Source: Cepaea hortensis (Eukaryota; Mollusca; Gastropoda; Stylommatophora; Helicidae). From it: a stretch of DNA of 64,000 nt. Positions within the stretch are counted from its first letter, which is position 1. Each line of letters opens with the position of its first letter. The notes under the pieces were generated by a model, which was not told where the DNA came from, did not search any database, and was given only the letters and a program-made list of their open reading frames with translations. This document shows, one piece after another, positions 31,070 through 42,099 of the stretch. The stretch lies in contig OY992881.1 in the NCBI GenBank assembly GCA_963921405.1, forward strand, positions 89,597,253-89,661,252. The letters are read 5' to 3'. A program made the position numbers and the translations under genes.

Positions 31070-31600
31070 AAATTTTGCTTCAATGAGTGCACATCAATAC
31101 CTATGAATTCATTTCTGGTGTTATAATTAGACATATTATTTATTATTCACTAACAATTAAAAGTAGACTAATAAAAATCAATCTATAATAACAACCAAAC
31201 TGGAGAAATAAAGTAATGAATATGTATTTATAATAGTAATAGCAATATTATAATAAGTTAAATTATTTATTATGTGGGTTGAAGATAATTATTTTGCTAT
31301 TTTATTTCTCATACGTTAAAAATTATTTATCATAAGCATGCCGATGCCCTTGTTAACGATAACGTCATGTTTATTTACAGCTGTTTCGAGAAGCGTTCGC
31401 GAGAATTGACGAAACTGATTCCCGCGGAAAAATTTCCCTTAAACATTACGTGTCCGTAACTTATCCGCTGATTACGTGGCGTGCTACTTCTGCACATTTT
31501 CTTGTTTTAGTCTATTGCGTGTCTTTATTTTAAATGCAATAACAATTTAGAAATAATTCTAAAATAGAGATCATGGGCCATTCAGCTTTTCCTCTACTAC
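31070..31600. other. AT-rich spacer
   Basis: Nothing recognised. Confidence 0.4.
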
Positions 31601-31608
31601 CGAGTGTG

Positions 31609-31803
31609 TATGTTCGCGCGTGTGTGTATATGTGTGTGTATGTGTGCGCGCGCGGCAGAGTTTCGTTTTTGTGGCGTACATAAGCATTTGTGTGTTTTTC
31701 TATTATTGTAACTAATGTGCCCACACGCACGCACGCACGCATACACACACACACACAACACACATACACACACACAACACACACACACACACACACACAC
31801 ACC
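31609..31803. repeat. (TG)n and (CA)n microsatellites
   Basis: A TG-rich stretch at 31609-31655 and a CA run at 31721-31803, facing each other around about 65 bp of other sequence. Confidence 0.95.
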
Positions 31804-31949
31804 ATGTATATACTTGTTCTTCAAAAGCTGTAGTTGCTTATATTATTATTCGCTGCTTTGATATTTAAGCTTTCCACATAAACTCTTTTCTGTCTTCCTC
31901 AGCCTCTTTCGTTTAGTATTTTCCCCGATAAGGCTAAATGTCGCCTCTT

Positions 31950-33590
31950 CTATTCTCATGCCTCACAAATACCATTTGTCTATTCCTTATGATTTATTTG
32001 TGGTCCTGAAGGATTCCCTGTAGTGCCGGTATGGTTTCATGATACTTTCGTTATGGCTTTCTCATAATTTGTTCATATAATCGTTATTGTGTCTTTATGG
32101 TTTCCTTATTGTTTCCTTAGATGTTATATTTTTCTTGGTGCTAATTTATGGTTTATGTAGGACTTGTTTATTCTCTGAGCCCCACGTGGTTTACTAATGG
32201 CGCTTAAGATTGTATTATACGAGGGGAAGTCAATAAGTAAGTCACAACTGGCTGAAGAAAAATAACTAAATATGATAGCAACTTGAAACTTGTTTACTTT
32301 TATACATACATTCTCCCTTTATTTCTCAACATAGTTTCCACCAACATTGATGCACTTATCCCATCGTTTTATCAGTCCTCCTAACCCGCTGCTTAGAACT
32401 GCGTGCTCTGTTTTCTAAATAACGTTTTCACTTCACATTTAACTTTGGCGTCATTCGCGAAATGTCTCCCGCCAAGGTGGGTTTTCAGTGTTTATGCAGT
32501 GTTTGTCCCGTAAAGCGGTGCATAGCTGGGTAGAAAAAGTTACGAGGGCGAGTCAATAAGTAAGTCACATAGTTCTGTGGGATGGCCGGTAAATGAAAAA
32601 AAAAGCACGCAGTTCTATGCAGCGGGTTTGGGAGGACTGATAAAACGATGGGATAAATGCATCAATGTTGGTGGAAATTATGTTGAGAAATAAAGGGACA
32701 ATGTATGTATAAAAGTAAACCTATTTCAAATGATCATATTTAGTTATTTTTCTACAGCCATTTGTGGCGTACTACCCTCGTAGTTTATTTATGGTTCTTA
32801 TGGATTACTTAGGGTTCTGATGTGGTTTATTTATGATTTCCTTATGATTGATGTGTGCTTTCAGTGTGGTCATTTATGAGTTCTTATGGTTCTTATATTT
32901 CTTTATATTTTCTTATAGTTCACTGATGATTTCTTTATTATTTTATTTTTTTTACACAAGGCTTGCTTAGGAATTACTATTGGTTTATTATGGGTTTCTG
33001 ATGCTGCAGTTGTGATCCTTATGATTTACTTACGTTTTCTTTTTGATTCTCTTAACGGCCTCATCATTTAATTAATTTTTTTCCTCATGGTGTGTTTATG
33101 ATCCTTATTGTTTTCTATGTTGTACGTCTTTTCTGAATGATACATTTATGATCTACGTATGTTTTCTTGTGATTTAGTTATGTTTCATTGCTGTTTACTT
33201 ATGTGTCCCTGTGGTTTAAATTGTTCCCTCAGGTTTACTTATGTGGCTTTGTTGTTTAATTATGTTTCCTTGTTGTTTACTTATATTCCCTTGTGATTTA
33301 CTTATGTTTCTCGTTCTTATGTTTCCTTGTGATGTACTTATGTTTTCTTGTGGTTTACTTATATTCCCTTGTGGTTAACTTATTTTTCTTTGTTGTTTAT
33401 TTGTTTCCTCGTTGTTTACTTATATTCCCATGTGATTTACTTATGTTTCCTTGTGATTTAATTTTGGTTCCTAGTGGTTTTTCTTATGTTTCCTTGTGGT
33501 TTAATTATGTTTCCCATAGGCTTAATTGTGTTTTATTGTGGTTTACGTTTGTTTCTCAATGATACGGTTATGTTCCTTATTGTTCCCCAA
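31950..33590. repeat. Degenerate tandem array, 21-22-bp unit, split by mariner
   Basis: The unit resembles GTTTACTTATGTTTCCTTGT. It is regular at 33180-33560 and degenerate from about 31980. A mariner palindrome (32218-32782) interrupts it. Confidence 0.75.
32218..32782. mobile_element. Palindromic mariner remnant (two inverted 3' ends)
   Basis: Begins TACGAGGGGAAGTCAATAAG and ends CTACCCTCGTA. Arms of about 190-210 bp (32218-32410 and 32585-32782) are inverted copies of the same mariner 3' end. On plus at 32629-32690 and on minus at 32394-32330 they code GGLIKRWDKCINVGGNYVEK before a stop, the usual mariner C-terminus. Between them, 32500-32535 codes an N-terminal scrap (QCLSRKAVHSWVEK) and a third TACGAGGG-type end begins at 32540. 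No complete transposase remains. Confidence 0.85.
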
Positions 33591-33829
33591 TATCCCTAAG
33601 TAGGCCAATAACGCGGCGTAACTGAAAAGGGAGGGAGATTGTTGTAGTAGTTGTCATCGGCCCAATCGCCCCTGTGCTTCCGCTCTAGAGCACAGTACCA
33701 TGTAGTGATACACGTCAGTATTCATCATGCATTGAGTTGTTCTACATAAAGTGTTGCTTATGTACGATTTTGATGAAAATCTCATTCTCCTGATATCTGC
33801 AGAATCGGGATGCTAAAAGAGATGATGGC

Positions 33830-33890
33830 GATAGTCTGGTGTGGGTATGTGCAAAGCCTCGACAGTCTGGTGTGGGTATGTGCAAAGCCG
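33830..33890. repeat. Tandem duplication, 32 bp x 2
   Basis: AGTCTGGTGTGGGTATGTGC followed by AAAGCC occurs twice. Confidence 0.85.
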
Positions 33891-34319
33891 GAACTCCTGG
33901 GCGAGCTGTGGTTGGACCTGTTCAAGTGCTTGCTAAGTGAGATGTCTTGTGTTCGTTCGAAGACTGAACATCGCGTTCTGGCCCTTCCTTGTTTGATGAG
34001 TTCTTCTTAACCGCTTGGATATATTGACGGCAACACCAGCCTTCCATGGCAGAAGTGAGTGTCACAATATGTCATTGTCACCACGTTGTTGGTTGGTTGA
34101 CTGGAAGACCTCTTTAAAGCTGTCCTCCTGACTGGTACGGAGTACCCTATCCACAGGGACTATGTTAGACAGCGCTTCTTCTCCAGTCCAAGCGCACGAA
34201 CCAGATTGGCATGCAAAACCCGGCACTTGAACTTCACATCTGTGGATAGGGATAATTATCCAGACCAAACAGGCAGTGTGTTTGTGGAAAGCTTCTCTGT
34301 CCATGACATTCTTTGAATT

Positions 34320-34470
34320 TTCTTTACAAGCCACATTTCCACAACCATCAGATGTTTTCAGCGTGTCTGCTCATTGTCCACGCTTCACACCCACCCAAAC
34401 GCACAGTCTCTATGTAGCACCTCAACACACTTTGTCTCGTTGCAAATGATAGATTCCTAAGGTGGGGCAA
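34320..34470 (-). pseudogene. LINE-R scrap
   Basis: The minus strand reads the conserved region around CEAWTMS and the following codons of LINE-R, with stops. The sequence at 34060-34315 is not recognised, though it has an open minus-strand stretch. Confidence 0.6.
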
Positions 34471-34939
34471 AGTCATGGTCAGTGTATGCCCTGATCCTAA
34501 TCTTGCGACCTTGGAGACGCAGTAAAATTATAGTAATTAATATAAACGTGTTACTACATTGCAAGTTATCGAAAACATGGGATTTACTGCTGCAAAACTG
34601 ATATTGAAGTGAAGAAATCTGAATGAACATAAGCTATAAATAGAAAGTTATATCAAAGAAAAAACACTAACATGTTTATTTATTTTCTAACAGAGCGGCT
34701 GTGAGGTCGACCCATCTCTGAACCTGTGCACTAGAGATGTTTCCGATGTGTATTAGATGAGGGTGGATTGAAAACATCAGAAGATGGTCCGGGAGAAGTC
34801 TGCGTCAGTACGCCTTGGACACGCCAGTACTGGGAACTCATGACATCCTCCTGTCCATGGTAAGATAGCATCTGATGAATAAAGACAATCGGAGTGAAGA
34901 ACTTTAACATATGGCGGTCAGCATGTTTGAATGAATAAG

Positions 34940-35080
34940 AGCGCACGCTGTTAAACTTCCGGTGTGCTGATGCCGAGGTAGCAGGTTCGACCCCTTTATT
35001 GGTCAGTTAGACTAAAATGTTGAGGTCTCATCCTTGGCTTAAGGACGTAAATTACAAGTACCTCAGAAGTCAGAGTGGGG
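34940..35080 (+). mobile_element. tRNA-like SINE head
   Basis: GCGCACGCTGTTAAACTTCC and box B AGGTTCGACCCC-like (GCAGGTTCGACCCC) at tRNA spacing. It does not fold into a full tRNA on inspection, so a SINE remnant is more likely than a gene. Confidence 0.5.
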
Positions 35081-35274
35081 TCACTTGATAGCAAGGGACA
35101 CTGGTAATAATGAACACTAATTCACATGCAAAAATCAGTCCAGTGCACAAGAAGTAGTAGCACGTATATGGACTACGCTTGAGTTCAAAGCGGCGAACGC
35201 AGAACCATTGATGATAAGACAGCAGGTGATGAATACAGGAAAGAGAAGCGAAGAATTTTAACTGGTCATATCTG

Positions 35275-35370
35275 GCACACACACACACACACACACACCA
35301 CACACACATACACACGCGCGCGCGCAATACACACACACACACATACACACACAAACACACACGACACGAC
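35275..35370. repeat. (CA)n microsatellite, interrupted
   Basis: CA runs with CGCG and ACGA interruptions. Confidence 0.95.
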
Positions 35371-35396
35371 ACAGTTTCCTCGCATTTCTCCAACAG

Positions 35397-35576
35397 AAGG
35401 TATCATTTGATGCAGAGACTGATAAGACGCTAATACCCGAAGGCTTCACTAGATTAGCCCCAGTCCCGCCAGGGATTAGTGTGGTAGCTAGTATTGCTGC
35501 TGCCCCCGGAGGTGCTGTTACCCCTCCTTCATCGCAGAGCAAGCATCGATCCCTGCTTCCGGTACTGCAAAAATAA
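35397..35576 (+). CDS. Candidate terminal exon, unknown
   Basis: After a good acceptor (TTCCTCGCATTTCTCCAACAG) the plus strand is open for 59 codons to TAA. The frame reads KVSFDAETDKTLIPEGFTRL, then a proline- and alanine-rich stretch (APVPPGISVVASIAAAPGGA). The composition is protein-like and unlike the flanks. No family was recognised and no partner exon found. It could equally be part of a retroelement ORF1. Confidence 0.25.
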   Translation, partial: KVSFDAETDKTLIPEGFTRLAPVPPGISVVASIAAAPGGAVTPPSSQSKHRSLLPVLQK

Positions 35577-35635
35577 TACAGAAAGAGAGAACAAGAAGAA
35601 GAAAAGAAGGAAGAATCTGACGCGATATGCGCTTC

Positions 35636-36180
35636 GGACTGTTTGACTAAACAGTAACATCCAGCCAGAATTGACAGTGTTTGACTAAACAGTAACTTTA
35701 GTAACACCGAGCCAAAATTGACAAACACGGTGTTTGACTAAACAGTAACTTTAGTAACACCGAGCCAAAATTGACATACACGGTGTTTGACTAAACAGTA
35801 ACTTTAGTAACACCGAACCAAAATTGACAAACACGGTGTTTGACTAAACAGTAACTGCCGTGCTATGATACAGAGAGGCGGCAGCATCAGGCGGGACCTT
35901 AAGGGCCTTTCATAAGATGGCGCATTTTTACAGGAAAAAAAAATGATGTAAGGGGTGGCATTACGAAGACTTGCATCATACTGAGAAAGTTTACCGCACG
36001 GTACTGACAGTAACTGTTGTGTTTGACTAAACGGTAACTTTTGTAACATCGAACCAAATTGACAAACACAGGTTTTGACTACACGGTAACTTTAGTAACA
36101 CCCAGCCAAAATTAACAAACACAGTGTTTGACTAAACGTTAACTTTACTAACATGGAGCCAAAATTGATATACATTCTGT
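35636..36180. repeat. 53-bp tandem repeat in two blocks
   Basis: The unit GTGTTTGACTAAACAGTAAC, then TTTAGTAACACCGAGCCAAA, occurs about four times at 35636-35862 (steps of 53 bp in the regular part). After a unique stretch of about 150 bp, three more diverged copies follow at 36010-36180. Confidence 0.9.
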
Positions 36181-36463
36181 TGTTAGAATTTTTTTTTTTT
36201 TTTAAAGAACATAATGTGTGTTGTTTTTTATTTATTTTTTATTGCAAGAATGACCCAGACAACTGCAAATGTCATAAACAGAGAACTTTAGATTAGTAGT
36301 GATGTTATAATTGTTTTGATCGTAAATATTGCAGTTACAGATACAACAATATAATGATGGCCTTTATTTGTTAATAAATTAGTACATTTTTGTTAAGTAT
36401 TTAATTTCAGTTTAATTTCAAAACATCATCGTTGTAAATATAATCATTAAAATGTATTTCTAG

Positions 36464-36649
36464 GTTCTACAAGAGCAAGAGATGGCATTATTGCGAGTGA
36501 TTCCCTTCATAGACAGACGATGGCATCTGTGGTACTCTAACTATAATGACTTTGGATCATTTATTTTCCATAATACAAGACTCAGCCATAGTACTAACCT
36601 TTATGCACGGCTAAATATAACGAGTCATACATTATTGTCTACAAACTGA
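36464..36649 (+). CDS. Candidate terminal exon, unknown
   Basis: After AATGTATTTCTAG the plus strand is open for 61 codons to TGA (VLQEQEMALLRVIPFIDRRW, then YSNYNDFGSFIFHNTRL). It is protein-like but matches no family I know. The acceptor tract is weak and AT-rich frames of this length can occur by chance. Confidence 0.15.
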   Translation, partial: VLQEQEMALLRVIPFIDRRWHLWYSNYNDFGSFIFHNTRLSHSTNLYARLNITSHTLLSTN

Positions 36650-36654
36650 ACCTC

Positions 36655-37985
36655 ATTCATCCATCATGTGCCATGTCGATAAGTGTGGGTGGTCATGTTT
36701 CGCTATTTCACTCGATCACCAGAGTCGTGGATCAGCTCCGTGTTCCTGTCTCGACCATGCCACGTGGTCAAGCCATCCAGGTATTTGCCCCTCTGTCTTC
36801 CCCATGGTCTCCTCCCCTCGGTCTTGCCAATTGTCACCAAGTTCTCCAATTTATTTCTTCTCATAAGATGTTCAAAAATATTTTGACTACGTCTAATTTC
36901 TCTAATTAATTTACGATTTGTATTTGTTTCTTGTAGTATTTGGTCATTGGTTTTTCTGCCTGTCCATGGTATTCTTTGCACCTCCTCAAAAACGACATTT
37001 CCACAGCCATCAGATGTTTTTCAGCTACTCTGCTCATTGTCCACGCTTCACATCCATACAGAAGCACAGGTTCAATGTAACACCTCAACACTCTATGCCT
37101 CGTTGCAAATTGTATCTGTTTATTGTGTTAGTATGTTTTCCATCTTGCAAAAGGCTACCTTCGCCATGGCGATTCTTGTTATTATCTCTTCAAGGCATCT
37201 CCCGTCTGATGTAATGACTGTTCCGCGATAATTGTACCGATTCACTTGTTTAAGAACACTCCCATTTACTTGTATATTACATTGTGGTATTTCCTTCCTC
37301 CTAGTGACGACCATAATTTGCCTTCTTACAATTTAATTCTAACCCTAGTTGTTTACTGTGTGCAACAACCGCATTTACTAAATGTTGCAGAACCTGCTCA
37401 TTGTCTGCAATTAGTACTGTATCAACCGCATATCTAATGCTACTGATGTTACGTCCCCCAATGATGATTCCTTTCATATCTTCTACAATTCTTAAAATAT
37501 TTTCACTGTACAGAAAAAAATAATCTGGATGGTCTTTCCCATCAATTTGTAGATACGCAAGGATTTTGATCATACTGATATGTCTTACCCCATCGAAAGC
37601 CCCTGTGTAGTCAACAAAGCAAAGATGTAGGTCATTGTTTACTTCTAAATAACGTTCAATTAATGTTCTCAGCACATACACAGCATTTACTGTACCCTTA
37701 CCCTACACAAACCCACATTGTTCTTCTCCCATTTCGGGTTGCATTTCCTTCCCAACTCATGGCACGATAACTTTCAGCAAAATCTTCGTTATGTGGCTCA
37801 CTACACTAATTTTTCGATGTTGATCACATTCCAAGGCGCCCGACTCCCCTGGGATTGCAATAAATATAGGATTACATAATTCAGGAAGTATATTTTCAGT
37901 AGCATATATTGTTTTCAGCAGTCTGGTGACCCGGTCTATTCCACATTCATCCAAGACATTGATCACCCTGTTGTGATGTTGTCTG
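36655..37985 (-). pseudogene. LINE-R copy, RT to 3' end
   Basis: The minus strand runs from RT fingers (RVTRLLKTIYA at 37920, FIAIPGESGALECDQHRKI), catalytic CFVDYTGAFDGV (37590), and IRYAVDTVLIADN (37430), where the YADD motif reads YAVD, to QVNRYNYRGTVI, LYGCEAWTMS, FEHLMRR and the C-terminal GRQRGKYLDGL. The tail is degenerate GATG at 36655-36665. Stops and frameshifts separate the blocks. Loss of the first catalytic Asp of YADD alone would inactivate it. Confidence 0.88.
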
Positions 37986-38163
37986 AACCGGGGGCCTCCC
38001 CAGCCGTCACAAGGCCAAGATCACTCCGATCTTCCATCTTCAAAATTGATGGCCCTTCATTATTGTTTCGAATACCAAACTATTCTTTTCTTGTATCACC
38101 ATGAAGGCCCTTCACACAGTCTGACCATATATACAAAATCCGAACTTTTTCAATAATGGAAAT

Positions 38164-38440
38164 CAATTGGTGAACCCATTGAGGCCACTGAGACAGTTAC
38201 ATAAATAAACACGCATAGTATTATTTGGCGCTCACAGAAGGAGAAGAAGGGACCAGAGACTAGAGGACGCAATAGAAAACATAAAATTTGAAAGCTATAT
38301 TTCGTAGATACAGGTTCTTATTCCGGTAGGTAACTATAGCTTTCAAATTGTATGTTGTCTATTGTGTCCTCTAGTCTCTAGTTCCTTCCCCTTCTGTGAA
38401 CGCCAAATAATACTATGTGTGTTTACTTATGTAAGTTTTT
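38164..38440. mobile_element. Foldback element, simple copy
   Basis: Two arms of about 105 bp (38195-38299 and 38328-38436) are inverted copies of each other (for example CATAGTATTATTTGGCGCTC against CGCCAAATAATACTATG). No coding capacity. It is the unexpanded relative of the element at 25.5 kb. Confidence 0.88.
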
Positions 38441-38724
38441 AAATTATCATTTTTCCATCTTTTTGTTTTCAGGCAGCCTGTTGATTTACATGTTCTATTA
38501 TTAGTAAGCTCATGAATTCTTTTGTGCATTAATTTGTTATTTTTACTGTTGTGTTGTTTTTCAATTTTTATACAATTTTTATCGAGTCATGCTTCCTTTC
38601 CCTCCTTACATAATGTTCCATTTGTTTCCATTAGTCGCAAAATTTCTTTATTCGTCCATTTCTTACCACCTAAATTGGAACAGTTGTTTCAGCAGTCAAA
38701 CTTATGGAATTTTTCAACTACTTC

Positions 38725-38890
38725 TTCAATTACATGGTCTCCACAATTCAGCCCAGGATTTGTGCTATGGAGAGATATAACGCCATCTTGGTCCCCGCCA
38801 CGGACTGTTTATTATACTTTTATGTATCTTATTATTTTGAAGCACAGTGTAACAAACTATCAGCTGTCAAGAGAGCAAGATACCAGTAAC
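38725..38890 (+). repeat. Repeat D copy
   Basis: ATTCAGCCCAGGATTTGTGC and GTGTAACAAACTATCAGCTG match the copies at 12.65 and 61.5 kb. Confidence 0.7.
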
Positions 38891-38924
38891 TTCAGTATGC
38901 AGATGTCAATGCAGGCTGAAGCAG

Positions 38925-39185
38925 TAGTTGGGAAAGGTGCAAGGACTGTGCAGATTGTCAGGGCTGGTGGTCTCCGACCAAAGGTCCTAGATTCATATTC
39001 GGACAGGGTCATTCGGTTCACGAGAGCAATTTCTTCGAAGACACCTGGGCGTCATGGCTGGGGCTACCATGTACGTGTTCTGTGCTGTTTGTGGCGGGCA
39101 GCTTTGCTGTAGGAGACCAAGTCATATGGGTTATAACTCGGTGCAATGAAGTTGATCTTTTTACCTTTACACTTGTTCCCCGCGG
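38925..39185 (+). mobile_element. SINE-B, diverged copy
   Basis: Box-B-like region at about 38980-39000, then GGTTCACGAGAGCAATTTCT, CATATGGGTTATAACTCGGT and GCAATGAAGTTGATC correspond block by block to the 8.4-kb copy, with heavy divergence. Confidence 0.6.
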
Positions 39186-39214
39186 TAACATTGCATCTTA
39201 GCCTATTTCATTGT

Positions 39215-39480
39215 AGGTTGATTAGAGACCGCCGAATCTAGGGCGAAGGGATTATGAACGGAATTCGTAATCACGCATACCATGTTCGAAAACACAGCTG
39301 CGAGAGATTTCGCAGCAGACCGCCTTGCAGTGGTCTTCATACAAATGTATGTGAGCCAGTCGTTCAGAAAACAACGGAACACTACTTAACGTAAACTATC
39401 CAAGAAATCACAAACAGCTCAAAAAAGTATAGGGTTGACTGCGACGTTCTGTAAAGGATATTCCACTTGTATTAAATGGA
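39215..39480 (+). mobile_element. SINE-A copy, near full length
   Basis: Head GGCGAAGGGATTATGAACGG and ATTCGTAATCACGCATACCA, then GCAGACCGCCTTGCAGTGGT, the core AAGAAATCACAAACAGC and the end GCGACGTTCTGTAAAGGATA. With the 50.6-kb copy it defines the family. Confidence 0.8.
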
Positions 39481-39484
39481 TAGC

Positions 39485-40035
39485 ATTCTTATCTTTGTCC
39501 CCCCCCCCCCCCAGACAGTTGATTTAAAAGTATAACCGTCTTGACAGAAGAAGACTTACAGTAATAATGGCATCAGCTTAACGAGTTAAAATCACAAACA
39601 GCATAGTTAATGTAATGCTTAGTTGAGACAGAATATGTTACTGAGTTTACAGATGAGGAATCGTGTACAACTGGTCTGATGTTAAAATGTTGATTACTTT
39701 CTTCCCTGACAAAAGTTTTGTTGCTTTTCCATCACTTCATCTCACCCTTTAGAGTTAATAACACAAATAGAATATATTGATGTCATTAGAATAAGTGGGT
39801 GAGTTGACAGATGCGGTATAGCCTACAACTGGTATATTGACACAATGTATACCTCTTTATCTTCAGATACACTTCCTGTTACTTCTCAGTCACTTAATAT
39901 GTCGGATGCGCTTGTATCCTGATGAACTTCGGTCACTGGGATCAAAGCTTTGCTCATATCATGTTTTAACAAATAATTGAATGCACATATCAATAGTTAA
40001 TGTCTATGTAAATTCAAAGTGTTTCATCATTATGT
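39485..40035. other. Spacer
   Basis: C-run at 39501-39512; nothing else recognised. Confidence 0.35.
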
Positions 40036-40039
40036 GTCT

Positions 40040-40480
40040 TGCTAACTGTCGTAGGCGCTCACGTCTCTCCATAGATCTCTGTCCTTGGTTCTGGATCAAT
40101 CGTGCTGATGACATCCCTCCTTGCCACCGCCTCATTCCATCCAGTATGATTTATCTCGGTCTGCCTCTGCTTCTTTTCCTACATATATTTACAGTTTCCA
40201 CGATGTTCTCCAATGTCTCTTTTCTCATCACATGACCATAGCATGCTGTTTGTCTCTTTCATATTGTTGTATTTAATATTCTAGTTTCATTAGCCTTTCC
40301 CGGGCAATTGTTGTTAGTTGCTTTAGCAGTTCAAGACATTCGCAACATTCGTCCCAGGAGCCATATTTCTGTTGCTTTGAAGCTCTTCCTAATTTGTTCA
40401 TTCACGTTCAATGATTAACTATCATGCAGCAGAACAGGTTCATTATAACACTGCAGTACTCACTGTCTGACATTAAATGG
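40040..40480 (-). pseudogene. LINE-G fragment, 3' end
   Basis: The plus strand reads GCGCTCACGTCTCTCCATAG and ACATCCCTCCTTGCCACCGC, the reverse of the LINE-G end at 29.1 kb. The FGHVM-like and upstream C-terminal codons continue to about 40480 with stops. Confidence 0.6.
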
Positions 40481-40484
40481 TAGT

Positions 40485-40990
40485 GAACATTGTTTACATG
40501 TAGTTATTATTTTCTTGAGAAAATTCTCCACATTCTCTTTTCCTCCCCTTCATGATCATGAATACATTATAGTGTTTGTGTGTTTCCTTTTGACCATACT
40601 GTCACATTATTTACCCTTCATGGATTTGTCACTTATGTTGTCTTTTGCCGCTGTGTTCAAGCACTGACAAACTAGCAGATCGCTCTTCTGTGGCTCTTCT
40701 CAGTGTTTTATTGTGCTCTCACAATATTTATCACCCATTAAGGGCTTCACCTTAAGTATTTCCATGAAGCTGTATCTTACGTACCTTCACATCAAGAATA
40801 TGACAGAGATGTGGAAGGTCTCCAGGCCTTTTTATACCATATATAGTGAAAATATGGCAAATTAAAAAGATATGAGAGGAATCGCGTCAGAGTACATAAC
40901 AACAACAATATACAATACAGAGAATATACAGCATTTAATGCAGACAATGTACAGGATTTGAATCACACAGTGGACGCAGTTACTGTACTC
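40485..40990. other. Spacer
   Basis: Nothing recognised. Confidence 0.35.
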
Positions 40991-40999
40991 AGCGAGCAA

Positions 41000-41335
41000 A
41001 TACGGCTAGAATTATAATGGAGAAAAAAACATCAGAAATCAGAAAGAGCAGAAATACCATAATGTAAAATTCAGGTTAAACATTAGTTGCATATCGTTTA
41101 CATGACGTCGCAGTTGACCTCAGCATTTTTTGGCTGTTTGTGATCTCTTGGCAAGTTTACGTTCAGTAGTTTGCCATTGATTTCTGAGCAACGGGCACTC
41201 ATACCATTTGATAAAACACCCAATGCAAGGTCCTCTGCTACTAAATCGCACGCAGCTGTATTTCGAACGCAGTATATGGAATTACGACCTGCGTGCGTAA
41301 CTCGTTTGCCATGGAGCCGGCAGAAAGTATTCACA
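41000..41335 (-). mobile_element. SINE-A copy carrying a long LINE-type tail
   Basis: The minus strand from 41335 reads the SINE-A head and core (CTTGCCAAGAGATCACAAAC), then AACTGCGACGTCATGTAAAC. It continues into GATATGCAACTAATGTTTAA and on to about 41003, where it stays alignable with the 3' end of the LINE fragment at 42100-42560. Apparent coding on the minus strand is incidental. Confidence 0.75.
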
Positions 41336-41544
41336 TATTATATCGAGCTTTGCTGCTGTATGGTAGCTGATTTTGTAATGTGAACGAGTAAATTAGCAAA
41401 AGCTTGGAGACAGAAGAGCTAAGGTTTCTGAGACTATATTGCCTCTACTTTGGATGGATAAAGTAACCAACACCAGTTGCCTGGAAGAGGCTAATGAAAG
41501 TAGAATATTATACATCATTATCAAAAAGAGACGGGCAGAACTGC

Positions 41545-41905
41545 ACGTCTGGTAGGATTCGAATCCTCATTCAGATGGGTGGGTTATTTACACATTGAAC
41601 AGAGCTGGCAGGTCGAGCCACGCTGACATGGCTACCAGGAAATATCTTGGGAAGACGGAGAGTGGTATTGATGACACCTCCTCCAGTACCATCTGGTATT
41701 TAAAATATGGGGCTAGCACCATAAGCCCAATTGTCCTGGGATCCCAGGTCGATTAAATCCAAACATCGATACAAAGAAATGTTTTGGGAAATAAAGGCGG
41801 TCGATATCATATTGGCCGCATTACCCCTGCAGTGATGATATGGCTAGACAAATATGGAGCTAGCACAATATACCCAATACACTACAGGACATATAAAAAG
41901 GGTCT
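41545..41905 (+). mobile_element. SINE-E copy
   Basis: Box-B-like GGATTCGAATCC at 41551-41562, then GGCTACCAGGAAATATCTTG and a 3' part (GATATGGCTAGACAAATATG). It resembles the 30.8-kb copy. Confidence 0.6.
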
Positions 41906-41911
41906 TACTTT

Positions 41912-41916
41912 ACACG

Positions 41917-41962
<46 letters not shown>
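41912..41962. repeat. (CA)n microsatellite
   Basis: CA run following the SINE-E 3' end. Confidence 0.95.
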
Positions 41963-41964
<2 letters not shown>

Positions 41965-42099
41965 GTTCCTATTTCGTAATCACCTTTACGGTAATTCGTG
42001 CCCGATCTCCTTGAATTCGTGACGAACATCCTGTGTGTGTGTGTGTTGTTTGTCCATCAAGAATGATGATGACGACCATTCATTTCATCCAGTGGGGAG

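Noticed and set aside
34062..34334. A 90-codon minus-strand frame as a gene
   Set aside because: Its start overlaps a LINE-R scrap; the remainder shows no splice sites or family similarity.
41098..41334. A 78-codon minus-strand open frame as a host exon
   Set aside because: It lies within a SINE-A copy and its end is shared with a LINE 3' UTR.
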